Assembly (NCBI GenBank): GCA_024229495.1
Contig: JAAESJ010000658.1
Coordinates: 1-43,425, forward strand
Source: Verrucomicrobiaceae bacterium
GTDB taxonomy: Bacteria; Verrucomicrobiota; Verrucomicrobiia; Verrucomicrobiales; DEV007
DNA: 43,425 nt
Direction of reading: 5' to 3'
Of this stretch, positions 8,135 through 16,636 are shown piece by piece (position 1 is the stretch's first letter; each line of letters starts with the position of its first letter). The notes below the pieces were generated by a model. It saw nothing but the letters and a program-made list of their open reading frames with translations. It did no database searches and had not been told where the DNA came from. The position numbers and the translations under genes were made by a program.

Positions 8135-11100
8135 GTGGTGGCGGTTAAGGAAATGAATCAGGATCAGCGTGCGCTGGTCATTGACGGTAATGCGGCAAAC
8201 CGCCGGATGATCTGTGAGGTGCTTTCGCTCAAGGGTTACGAGGTTAGTGCGTGCGATTCCATTGCGGAAGCCAAGAAATTCTTCAGGTTACAGGAACTCG
8301 TTTTGGCAGGTTCCGCGGACGATAAGGGTGAGATTCAGAGCTTTGTGGATTATGTGCGTGATGAGGCGGGCAGTGATCAGCCCTACATCATCGCCGTGGA
8401 CAGTGGTAGGAATGGTTCAATTCGTGTCGGCAATGGTGTTAACGACGTATTGCCATCGCCAGTAGAGAGTGAATCCCTTGAGCTGAAGGTCGAGGCTGCA
8501 AAAGCCTGGTTGGCTAATCATTCACCTGATACCTCGGAAGATCAGCAACGTGGGAAAGTAGAAGGCAAAATGGCAGATGAGGGTGCGGGTAAAGCTTCCG
8601 GTTTGCTGTTTGATCCCGAGACAGCAGAATTGGCCGAGTCCCTGCTCGGTGATTCTAACTTTAAGCAATTCGAAACTGAAGATTCCGGGGATGCCCAGCA
8701 GAAAATACAGGAGAAGGCGATCAACGGCAGGGGATTAAAGGGGGAAGATGCAACACGGGTGCGGAGAGGGCGGGGAAGTAAAGGGGGGTCGAATGAATCG
8801 GAGTTGGCTGCGCGTCATAATTTGCACCTGATGGTTGAGGCATGCCCGGTGGCAATGGCGATGCTTGATCAAAACATGCGTTACCTGATTGCCAACCTGC
8901 CTTGGCGTAAAGCATTTGGAATTGCTGATTCAGGATTTAGCGGGAAAAGTCATTTCGAGTTATTCTCTGAGGTTTCAGAGCGCTGGAGGGCGTTGTGCGA
9001 GGATTGTCTCGATGAGGTTGACGAGCAGATCGGTGAGGAACTCGTTGAGTGGGCGGACGGCGCCATGGACTGGGTGCGCTGGACGATGACTCCATGGCTC
9101 TTTGAAGGAGGAGCCGTTGGAGGGATTGTTGTTAGTGCACATTCCATTACGGGTGAGAAGCGTTTGCGTCGGGAGCAGCAGTTTGAAGGTGATATTGCGG
9201 AGGCGGTCATGGCCAGTTCAACAACGCCAGTCCTCGTGTTGGATGTAAACGGCCAGATTGTGCGCAGTAATCGCGTTGCCAAACGACTGGGGAACTGGGA
9301 TCCCGTGGTTGACGAAGGCAAATATTACTGGGAGGCGTTCCTCGATCAAGCCCGTCACCGTGAGGCCAAGGAGCAGTTCATGGAATTTTCCCGCAATTTA
9401 CTTGAAGGTGGTAATTTCCGGTTTCCTGAGTCCTCAGTAGATGAAGTGTGCGGGCATGATGGCAGAAATCGCAGGATTATATGGACGAATTCACCGCGCA
9501 GGGGAGCGGATGGTGAAATTACCGGGATTATCCGGGTTGGTTTTGACGTTGATCGCTTCTCGGACCCCGGCAGGGATGAGCAGTTAAAGGCGACGATGCT
9601 CGCGGATCTTGCGGTTCCCGCCTGGCGGTGTAACCCGGCGGGGGAAATTGACCTGGTGAATGCCGCCTGGCTGAAGCTACGTGGACGGAGTCTAGAGCAG
9701 GAACTGAATGGCGGATGGGTTGAGGGGTTCGCCAAGGGTGATGCTGATGTGCTTTCCGGGCATCTTCGTGCAGCCGTTTCACGAAGCCAAGCGTTCAGCA
9801 TGGATGCTAATGTATTAGATGTGAATGGAGACACTGTGCGAATGAGGTTCTCGGCGAACCCAAGTGCAGAGGATGCAGAGAGCTGCATTTATGGTGTTGC
9901 CGTAAATATTGATGCAGAGAATAAATTGAGCCTGGTGCAGGGTGAGTTGGAACAAGTCCATGAGGGAGTGGATGAACTGGAAGGGAAAGCTGCTCGCTTT
10001 GAGGCTGAACTCGCTGCATCCAAAGTGGAGCTAAAGCGGTTCAAGGCTGAGAGCAATGAGTCAAGCGAGCAGAGTAACAGGTTCAGATTGATTCCTGATT
10101 CCGCACCTTTTGGAATTGTATTATTGGCCCGGGATGGGGAAACGACCTATTGCAATCCCGCGCATCAGGAAGTGGTGGGATCTGACATCGGGGATTATGA
10201 TTCCATTGAGGATTGGCTTTCCGCTCATTGCAGGTCTGATGGCAAGGAAGCGGCTAAGGAACTGGTGGAGGAGTGGCGTAATCGTGTTTGGCGTCAGGGG
10301 GCCATAGGTATTTTCTCGATTAAAACCGATGATGGTATCATAAGAGAATTGGAATTTCGGCCAAAGTTAATGGAAGACGGCGGATTGTTGCTAAGTATTT
10401 TCGATGTTACGGATGCGCTGCGTGGGGAGGAGGCACTGAGAGCCAGCGAGGCGAAGTTTCGTGCCTTGTTCCATGATTCCGGTGTGGGAATGGCATTGGC
10501 TGATGAAGTTGGAGATATCATGGATGTTAATGCCTCCCTGCAGTCAATGCTTGGCTTTTCGAAGGCTGAAATACGGGGGAAGAGTATTGATGATTTCATC
10601 TATGGATTCGATCGTGAGAATCTTGGAGAATTCATGGATCACTTGGCGGGCAGTGACCATGGAATCGCAGACAGAGTGATTGAGCTTGCAACGAGTGATG
10701 GTGAACGGGTCGAAGTTCATCTCCAGGCTTCCCGGGTAAAGGACAAGGCTGGGGCATTGATGTTTACCACCTACTTTATTCACGACATATCCGGGCAATT
10801 GCTTGCACAGCGCAAACTTGAGGATTCGCGTGCAGAAAACCGGGCGTTGTTGGATGCCAGTCCGGATATGACTCTTGTATTGGAGGATTCAGGCAGGGTG
10901 GTTGACGTTTTTCTTCCGGTCGGGTTTTCCTTGCAGGTCGATAGTAAGTCATGTCTTGGCCATGAAATAGAGGAGGTTTTGCCAGCCCTTGGGATGAGTT
11001 CTGTTGAACTCATTGTGGCATTGGGAAATGCCGAGGTGTTTACCCGGAATTTCAGGACTGAGGGTGCAGATGGTGTTCTGCATTACGAACTCAGGGCGAC

Positions 11101-12151
11101 CCGGAGTGGGTCCGGGAATACGGTGATGCTGGTGCGTGACGTAACGCAGATGCACAGGGCGCAGATAAAACTCAAGTGGCAGGCTGTTACTTTCACTCAC
11201 ATTCATGACGCGATTGTTGTCGCTGATTTGAAGGGAAGGGTTATCGACTGGAATCCATCAGCAGAGCGTCTCTTTGGTTACACCAAGGATACTGCTGCCG
11301 GTATTGGTCTTCATCAGATTTTCGGATCGTCGGATCCGGTGAGGTTTCGGGATGTATTTACAAACGCGATCCGTAATAAGGGGCGCTGGGAGGCGCGCGC
11401 AGAGTTCTTAAGGAATGATGGCAGTAAAGGAGTTTGTGACACGGTGTTCATTCCGCTCCAGGATGAGGATGGTGCCTCCTTGGCGTTGGTGGGTGTCAAC
11501 AGGGAGATTGTTCTCTCTGAAGAGGAGCAATCGGCAGGCGATCAAAATGCCCTGAGGGTTCGAGCGGAGATGCAGAGTCGACTGGATGCTACACTTAAGA
11601 CAATTTCCACCTTGCTGAGCCTCCAGGAAAAACATACAGGAGGGGCTGCATTACAGGCAAGCAGATCACGTGTCGGGACGCTGGCATTGTTGCATTCCCT
11701 TGTCGACTCCAGTGGGGATTACTCACGTCTGAATTTCGGAGAATTTGCAAATGCGCTTATTAACGAGCTGCTTGAACATGTAGCACCTGAGGAGACTGAA
11801 ATTGAGGTGCATTTGCATGCCAAGGGAATATTCCTTCCTGTCGCTTTGGCGATGCCTGTTGCGCTTATCGCCAATGAGTTGATCTCAAATGCTTTCATTC
11901 ATGGTTGCATGGGGCGTGATCAGGTTACAGTCGGGTTCAGCATCCAGGCCGATGAATCAGTAGGTAGAGGGGAACTTATCGTAAAAAATGACGGTGTGGC
12001 TTTGCCTCCTGATTTTTCAATCGAATCTTCAGGTGGGCTGGGCTTACAGATTGTAAGGGAGTTGGCAGGGCGTATTGATGGGCGTCTGGAAGTTGGAAGT
12101 GGATCAGATCCGCAATTTCGGGTTGGATTTAAGCTCCCTGATGGCGGATAA
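8135..12151 (+). CDS. multi-PAS sensor protein with pseudo-receiver and degenerate histidine-kinase core
   Basis: The 1338-residue protein has no transmembrane segment. An N-terminal receiver-like domain (about 12-130) keeps D17 of the first strand, but the usual phosphorylated aspartate after strand 3 is G59 (E-L-V-L-A-G). Seven PAS-type domains follow at roughly 229-340, 349-480, 480-600, 648-765, 769-893, 892-1010 and 1012-1135, with a coiled coil at about 598-648. The C-terminus (1143-1338) matches HisKA_2/HATPase kinases. The segment before I-S-T-L-L-S-L-Q, where the family has H-H-R-V-K-N-N, reads Q1147-S1148-R-L-D-A-T, so no phospho-acceptor histidine is present. The ATP-lid parts (N-E-L-I-S-N-A, G-G-L-G-L-Q-I-V) are kept. 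It probably acts as a cytoplasmic sensor or scaffold for the hybrid kinase encoded 18 bases downstream (inference). The start is GTG 8135; ATG at 8153 is an alternative. It is divergent from the propeller gene. Confidence 0.88.
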   Translation: MVAVKEMNQDQRALVIDGNAANRRMICEVLSLKGYEVSACDSIAEAKKFFRLQELVLAGSADDKGEIQSFVDYVRDEAGSDQPYIIAVDSGRNGSIRVGNGVNDVLPSPVESESLELKVEAAKAWLANHSPDTSEDQQRGKVEGKMADEGAGKASGLLFDPETAELAESLLGDSNFKQFETEDSGDAQQKIQEKAINGRGLKGEDATRVRRGRGSKGGSNESELAARHNLHLMVEACPVAMAMLDQNMRYLIANLPWRKAFGIADSGFSGKSHFELFSEVSERWRALCEDCLDEVDEQIGEELVEWADGAMDWVRWTMTPWLFEGGAVGGIVVSAHSITGEKRLRREQQFEGDIAEAVMASSTTPVLVLDVNGQIVRSNRVAKRLGNWDPVVDEGKYYWEAFLDQARHREAKEQFMEFSRNLLEGGNFRFPESSVDEVCGHDGRNRRIIWTNSPRRGADGEITGIIRVGFDVDRFSDPGRDEQLKATMLADLAVPAWRCNPAGEIDLVNAAWLKLRGRSLEQELNGGWVEGFAKGDADVLSGHLRAAVSRSQAFSMDANVLDVNGDTVRMRFSANPSAEDAESCIYGVAVNIDAENKLSLVQGELEQVHEGVDELEGKAARFEAELAASKVELKRFKAESNESSEQSNRFRLIPDSAPFGIVLLARDGETTYCNPAHQEVVGSDIGDYDSIEDWLSAHCRSDGKEAAKELVEEWRNRVWRQGAIGIFSIKTDDGIIRELEFRPKLMEDGGLLLSIFDVTDALRGEEALRASEAKFRALFHDSGVGMALADEVGDIMDVNASLQSMLGFSKAEIRGKSIDDFIYGFDRENLGEFMDHLAGSDHGIADRVIELATSDGERVEVHLQASRVKDKAGALMFTTYFIHDISGQLLAQRKLEDSRAENRALLDASPDMTLVLEDSGRVVDVFLPVGFSLQVDSKSCLGHEIEEVLPALGMSSVELIVALGNAEVFTRNFRTEGADGVLHYELRATRSGSGNTVMLVRDVTQMHRAQIKLKWQAVTFTHIHDAIVVADLKGRVIDWNPSAERLFGYTKDTAAGIGLHQIFGSSDPVRFRDVFTNAIRNKGRWEARAEFLRNDGSKGVCDTVFIPLQDEDGASLALVGVNREIVLSEEEQSAGDQNALRVRAEMQSRLDATLKTISTLLSLQEKHTGGAALQASRSRVGTLALLHSLVDSSGDYSRLNFGEFANALINELLEHVAPEETEIEVHLHAKGIFLPVALAMPVALIANELISNAFIHGCMGRDQVTVGFSIQADESVGRGELIVKNDGVALPPDFSIESSGGLGLQIVRELAGRIDGRLEVGSGSDPQFRVGFKLPDGG

Positions 12152-12169
12152 ATTTCTTGCTGAAGATTA

Positions 12170-14452
12170 ATGAATCCAGTTCGTATTCTTGTCGTCGAAG
12201 ATGAAGGGGCAGTGGGAAGGGATATCCAGAATACCCTGATCCGTTGCGGTTACAGCGTTGCGGATATCGCCCGTACCGGTTCAGAGGCACTGGAAATTGT
12301 CCGGCGGGTTGATCCTGACCTGGTGATTATGGATATTCGCCTCTCCGGGGCGATGGATGGGATTGAGGCAGCCCAGCGGATTCGATCATCCTATGGCAAG
12401 CCTATCATTTACCTGACTGCTCTTGCCGATGAGGAGACGATTGCACGTGCCAGCCGGACGGAGCCGGAAGGCTACCTCATAAAGCCCTTCAATGAACGTG
12501 AACTCCAATCCACCGTGGAAATTGCTATTTCGAGGTCACGGAGTCGGGAAGAACTGGAAGATCGTGAAGAGCAGTTCATGAGCACTTTGCGCAGCATGGC
12601 TGATGGAGTCATTGCCACAGATATTGTGGGTAATGTCACATTCATGAATCCCGTTGCAGAGTCCATTACCGGGTGGGCTCTGGTTGATGCAAGGAACAGG
12701 GTTTTGCAGGAAGTGTTTTCTATCAGCGATGGTTCAGGTAGAAAGGCCCCGAATTTTTCTCCACGTGCCCGTTCTTCTGACAAGCAACAGGGCAGGCGCG
12801 TTATGCTGACAACCAAGGGAGGAGGGCGTGTCCAGGTCGAGGATAATTCAGCGCCTCTGAAGGATTCGCATGGCAGTCTGGTTGGTTTGGTGGTGGTTTT
12901 CCGGCTCTGTGAGGGTGCTGGAAGTGGTATTAATGAAACTAATGAGGCGGAGTCCTTAAAGGGAATTGTCGAAGGCATTGCGGATCCTATTGTGGCTTTT
13001 GACCGCCATTGGAACATCACCTTTGCTAATCATCGAGCTGTTGAGCAGTTTGGACGCTCGCAGGAAGGATTGATTGGCAGCGATTTCTGGGAGTTGCTCC
13101 CCGAAGGGGTGCGTGATGAGAATTTCCACGATGCATCAAGGGCCTTGGCGAGGAAGGAGCGTTGTGGGTTTGAGTTTTATTACGACAGGAAAAGGCGCTG
13201 GTTTGAGGCCAGCATCTATCCATTTGGTGAGGGGTTGCTTGTCCTGATGAGAGATGTGACCGATCGCATAGAGCAGCAGGAAACAGCCAGCAGGATTGAG
13301 AAACTTGAATGCCTGGGATTGCTCGCCCGTGGCTTCGCTCATGATTTTAATAATATCCTCACTGTAATGCTCGGTAACCTGTCGCTTGCAGAGATGAAGC
13401 TCCCCGAGGGGATTGCCGGCCGTCGAGAACTTGAACAGGCGCGTGCTGCCACATTGAGAGCTCAGAACAGGGTTTATCAATTATTGACGTTCGCAAAAGG
13501 TGGTGCGCCGATTCGTCAGCGACTTGACCTTAAGTTGCTTGTGAATGAGTTGCAGGAGGACCTGGAGCGCAACCCACGGATTAATTACGAGTTTGAGGTT
13601 GCAGATGATCTGCGGAGAATTGATGCGGATTCGGGACAGTTGCGCAGGGTAATAGAGAACCTACTGCGCAATGCAGAGGAGGCGATGCCGGAGGGAGGGC
13701 GCTTGCAATTACGGCTTGAAAATGCACCTTCGGGAAGCCGGGTGCGTGAAAATCTTCCCTCGTCAATGGAATTAGAAGATGGTGCCGATTATATTGTTCT
13801 GGAAGTTAAGGACAACGGGCATGGAATCGATGAGGACGTGGTGGACAAGATATTCGAGCCTTATTTCAGCACGCGGGGTGATGCCAATGCAACAGGGATC
13901 GGACTAACGGTTTGTGATTCTATTGTTAGTGCTCATAATGGCGGCATTGCCTGTCAGTCAATCAAAGATAAGGGGACGAGGGTTCTGGTTGCTTTTCCTG
14001 CCCCGGAAGAGTTTGATCAGGGAGCTTTAAGCCGTGGAAACAAACAGCAGTTTTCCGGGCATGATGAATCTTCCCGCCCTAGGATTATTGTCCTTGAGGA
14101 TGAACCGTTAATCCGGCAGTTGCTGGTTGCTAACCTGGAGCAGGAAGGGTTTGAAGTGGTCGAAACAGAGGATGGTGAGGATACCGCATCACGTTACATT
14201 GAGTCTTATCGCCAGGGGAAACCATTTGATCTCGTTATTGCAGATCTCTCAATTCCCAATGGGGTTGGAGGAGCTAAGGCGATTGAGGATATTATGCGGA
14301 TTGACCCGGGAGTTAAGGCCATTGTCTCCAGCGGTTATTCGGATGATCCAGTCATGGCAAACCCCGGAAATTTCGGATTCAGCGGGGTTCTTCCCAAGCC
14401 TTATCAGCCCAAGCAATTGCTTAGCTTGGTTCATAGAGTGCTTGGCGCATAG
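12170..14452 (+). CDS. hybrid histidine kinase (REC-PAS-PAS-HisKA-HATPase-REC)
   Basis: The 760-residue cytoplasmic protein contains every element of a working phosphorelay. The first receiver (about 4-120) has E10/D11, D55, T83 and K105. Two PAS domains lie at about 140-255 and 268-375. The dimerisation/phospho-acceptor box G-F-A-H391-D-F-N-N is of the NtrB-like type. An ATPase domain (about 480-620) has the N-box N-L-L-R-N-A-E-E-A, D-N-G-H-G-I and G-I-G-L-T-V. A C-terminal receiver (about 640-758) has the phospho-accepting D692 (A-D-L-S-I-P) and K in L-P-K-P-Y. No DNA-binding output domain is present, so the signal must pass to another protein. It starts 18 bases after the multi-PAS protein and is probably co-transcribed with it; the two may act together. 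The ExbB-like operon follows after 57 bases. Confidence 0.93.
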   Translation: MNPVRILVVEDEGAVGRDIQNTLIRCGYSVADIARTGSEALEIVRRVDPDLVIMDIRLSGAMDGIEAAQRIRSSYGKPIIYLTALADEETIARASRTEPEGYLIKPFNERELQSTVEIAISRSRSREELEDREEQFMSTLRSMADGVIATDIVGNVTFMNPVAESITGWALVDARNRVLQEVFSISDGSGRKAPNFSPRARSSDKQQGRRVMLTTKGGGRVQVEDNSAPLKDSHGSLVGLVVVFRLCEGAGSGINETNEAESLKGIVEGIADPIVAFDRHWNITFANHRAVEQFGRSQEGLIGSDFWELLPEGVRDENFHDASRALARKERCGFEFYYDRKRRWFEASIYPFGEGLLVLMRDVTDRIEQQETASRIEKLECLGLLARGFAHDFNNILTVMLGNLSLAEMKLPEGIAGRRELEQARAATLRAQNRVYQLLTFAKGGAPIRQRLDLKLLVNELQEDLERNPRINYEFEVADDLRRIDADSGQLRRVIENLLRNAEEAMPEGGRLQLRLENAPSGSRVRENLPSSMELEDGADYIVLEVKDNGHGIDEDVVDKIFEPYFSTRGDANATGIGLTVCDSIVSAHNGGIACQSIKDKGTRVLVAFPAPEEFDQGALSRGNKQQFSGHDESSRPRIIVLEDEPLIRQLLVANLEQEGFEVVETEDGEDTASRYIESYRQGKPFDLVIADLSIPNGVGGAKAIEDIMRIDPGVKAIVSSGYSDDPVMANPGNFGFSGVLPKPYQPKQLLSLVHRVLGA

Positions 14453-14509
14453 CCAAATGAGCAATAGCTTATGGTTGTCATGATGGGTGTGATTGGCTAA
14501 GTGTAATAA

Positions 14510-15823
14510 GTGCACAGGTTCCTTTGTCCGAATTGTCGTCAGCATATGCTCATTAGTGCCGAGCATTTTGGCAGAGTGGTGCCCTGTCCTGCCTGCAATG
14601 AACGTATTCAAATGCCTGATGCGGGAGAAATCAGCAGGACCTATGCGGCGGCATCGAGTCAGAGCAATGGAAGTCAATCCGTTAGCTCGCAGACGAATAG
14701 TGATTTTGCGAATGTTCACCCATGGTTGAGCCTTAGTATCGGAGTGGGATTTGCCCTCTTGTTTTACCTGGCGATGTTATTGATAAAGGGTTCCTACCTC
14801 TCGGACCTGTTCCTTGCCCGTGGATGGATTCCCTATGTGGTGGTGGTCTTCTTCGGATGGTCTATCGGTATATTGACCCTCAAGTTTTTGCAGTTGCGAA
14901 CTCAGCGGGTTGCCTTGCTGATTGAGGTTCTTCCTGTGCAGATTAGCCACGAGATCAACAGTTCCAATATTAATCAGTTTATAGAGCACATTTCGCGTAT
15001 TCCAGAAAACCTGAGCCGCACTTACATGGTGACAAGGATGCGTCGCGGGCTGGAGCATTTTGCCATAAGGAGGAGTAACCCGGATGTCGCGCGCATGATG
15101 CAGTCACAAAGTGACATCGATGTTTCGGCAATCGGGGGCAGTTATTCACTGGTTAAATCGTTTTTGTGGGCCATTCCCATTCTTGGTTTCATTGGCACGG
15201 TTATTGGTATTTCCGCGGCGATATCTGGTTTTTCCGGTCAAACCGAAGCAGCACAGGATATGGCAGTGCTAATGGCCTCGATTAATAATGTTACCGGGGG
15301 GCTGGGCGTGGCATTTGATACCACTCTCGTTGCGTTAGTGATCAGCATTCTTCTGGCTTTTCCCGTGTCAGCCATGCAGAAAGCAGAGGAGGATCTGCTC
15401 AACTCCATTGATGAATACTGCAATGAGAATTTACTCAAGCGACTGGATGATGCTGGTGGAATGGCGGAGGTGGCCAGTAATACCGAGGGGATATTATTGG
15501 CGCTGAAGTCCGCAGTGGCTTCAGGGCAGGAGGAGATTCTTCAGGAGTTCAGGGAGGCAGGGGAGAGGATGGCTGAGCTTCAGGGAGAGCAGCATAAGTT
15601 GCTGCAGAAAACCTCGGAAAGTGTTGATTCCAAGATGGCTTCACTGGTTACCAAGACGGGCAATGAAGCGGCACGGGCCTTTGATGAAACTGCGCATGCG
15701 GTCAGAGAGAATCTCGGCAAGCTTGGCGAAGGGATCGCGGAATTAAACAAGGTGCTCAAGCAACTGGATGGCAAACAGGTTGTGATAGAGAAAAAGAAAT
15801 CCAAATGGTTCGGCAGAGGCTGA
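14510..15823 (+). CDS. MotA/TolQ/ExbB-family proton-channel protein with N-terminal zinc ribbon
   Basis: The 437-residue inner-membrane protein uses a GTG start. It begins with a zinc ribbon (C6, C9, C26, C29), then a Ser/Gln-rich linker. Transmembrane segments lie at about 73-92, 105-125, 216-238 and 268-288. The third carries the family signature P-I-L-G-F-I-G-T-V-I-G-I (222-233) and the fourth has T-T-L-V-A-L-V near 271-277, as in TolQ/ExbB helices. A long coiled-coil tail (about 318-425) follows, longer than in ordinary ExbB. Family members form a pentamer around ExbD/TolR-type dimers and use the proton gradient to drive outer-membrane or envelope work. Here the two ExbD-like genes follow directly (9 and 6 bases), forming one operon. 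No TonB or TolA homologue is seen nearby, so the driven partner is unknown. Confidence 0.88.
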   Translation: MHRFLCPNCRQHMLISAEHFGRVVPCPACNERIQMPDAGEISRTYAAASSQSNGSQSVSSQTNSDFANVHPWLSLSIGVGFALLFYLAMLLIKGSYLSDLFLARGWIPYVVVVFFGWSIGILTLKFLQLRTQRVALLIEVLPVQISHEINSSNINQFIEHISRIPENLSRTYMVTRMRRGLEHFAIRRSNPDVARMMQSQSDIDVSAIGGSYSLVKSFLWAIPILGFIGTVIGISAAISGFSGQTEAAQDMAVLMASINNVTGGLGVAFDTTLVALVISILLAFPVSAMQKAEEDLLNSIDEYCNENLLKRLDDAGGMAEVASNTEGILLALKSAVASGQEEILQEFREAGERMAELQGEQHKLLQKTSESVDSKMASLVTKTGNEAARAFDETAHAVRENLGKLGEGIAELNKVLKQLDGKQVVIEKKKSKWFGRG

Positions 15824-15832
15824 ACGGGACAG

Positions 15833-16630
15833 ATGGCTCGTATCGAGAAAGCACCGGCGGCCAATGTCGTCTCCCTTTTCCCCTTCTTGAGTATTCTCGC
15901 CTGCGTCATAGGCGCTCTTACCCTGATCATCAGTTCCCTCAGTCTTTCACAGGTGAGTGAGGGCAGGCAGGATAAGGATATTGCCCGCGCTGAGGATTAT
16001 GTGACGCTGCAAAAGTCCCTGGTTGCCAAGCAGGAGAATCTTCGGGATTTGGAAAGGCAATCAAAGCTCAAAAATGAACACCTGCTGGAGCTAAGGCAAT
16101 TGGAAGCTGAGGAAAAAAAGCTGGTTGCTGAGCTTAAGGGGCTGGAGAAATCACAAGATAAGCGTCTTGCCTTGGATGAGGAGTCTGATGCGCTGCAGTT
16201 GGAACTGGATAATGTCGTTGCTGGTCGGAAGAAGGTGGAAGAACAGGTTGCTGATTCCCTGAAGCAACTGGCATTACTCAAGAAGGATTCTGCTTCGGAT
16301 GCCCGGGTGCAAATCCTTCCGTCTCGGGGAACATCGAGGATAGCACCTGCATTTGTTGAGATTGCCAAAGCCGGCATGGTGCTACACACCAGGTCTAGGA
16401 GTATTGAGGTCGAGCGTGGGAAGATGGGGACTGACGTAAACCTCAGGAAACTGGTGGATGCCACACAACGTGCTGCACGGGGGACCATTGTCCTGTTGTT
16501 GCGCCCTGATGGGTATCCTACCTATTCCACTTTTCGCTCCGTGGCACGCAAGGAAGGTTGGGCGTATGCCAAGTTGCCCCTGCTCTCTGAGGGGCCGGTA
16601 GACCTTAAACTCTTCAATATTCAGCGCTGA
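15833..16630 (+). CDS. ExbD/TolR-like membrane-anchored coiled-coil protein, subunit 1
   Basis: The 265-residue protein has a short cytoplasmic N-terminus, one transmembrane segment (about 14-37), a long coiled coil (about 42-155, Leu/Glu/Lys-rich), and a C-terminal alpha/beta domain (about 165-265). The anchor resembles that of ExbD/TolR, but where those proteins have the proton-pathway aspartate the sequence is F-P-F-L-S20-I-L. The downstream partner has D19 at the matching position, seven residues before a shared glycine. The C-domain contains L-L-R-P-D-G-Y-P-T-Y, also echoed in the partner (V-T-P-D-A-F-S-T-Y). It probably forms a complex with the ExbB-like protein and the next gene product (inference from operon and motif order). 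I cannot name the family; it is not a standard ExbD. Confidence 0.8.
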   Translation: MARIEKAPAANVVSLFPFLSILACVIGALTLIISSLSLSQVSEGRQDKDIARAEDYVTLQKSLVAKQENLRDLERQSKLKNEHLLELRQLEAEEKKLVAELKGLEKSQDKRLALDEESDALQLELDNVVAGRKKVEEQVADSLKQLALLKKDSASDARVQILPSRGTSRIAPAFVEIAKAGMVLHTRSRSIEVERGKMGTDVNLRKLVDATQRAARGTIVLLLRPDGYPTYSTFRSVARKEGWAYAKLPLLSEGPVDLKLFNIQR

Positions 16631-16636
16631 GGAGCA

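Noticed and set aside
13136-13480. Long antisense frames inside the kinase, sensor and propeller genes
   Set aside because: They are shadows of strongly supported genes on the other strand, with no motifs of their own.
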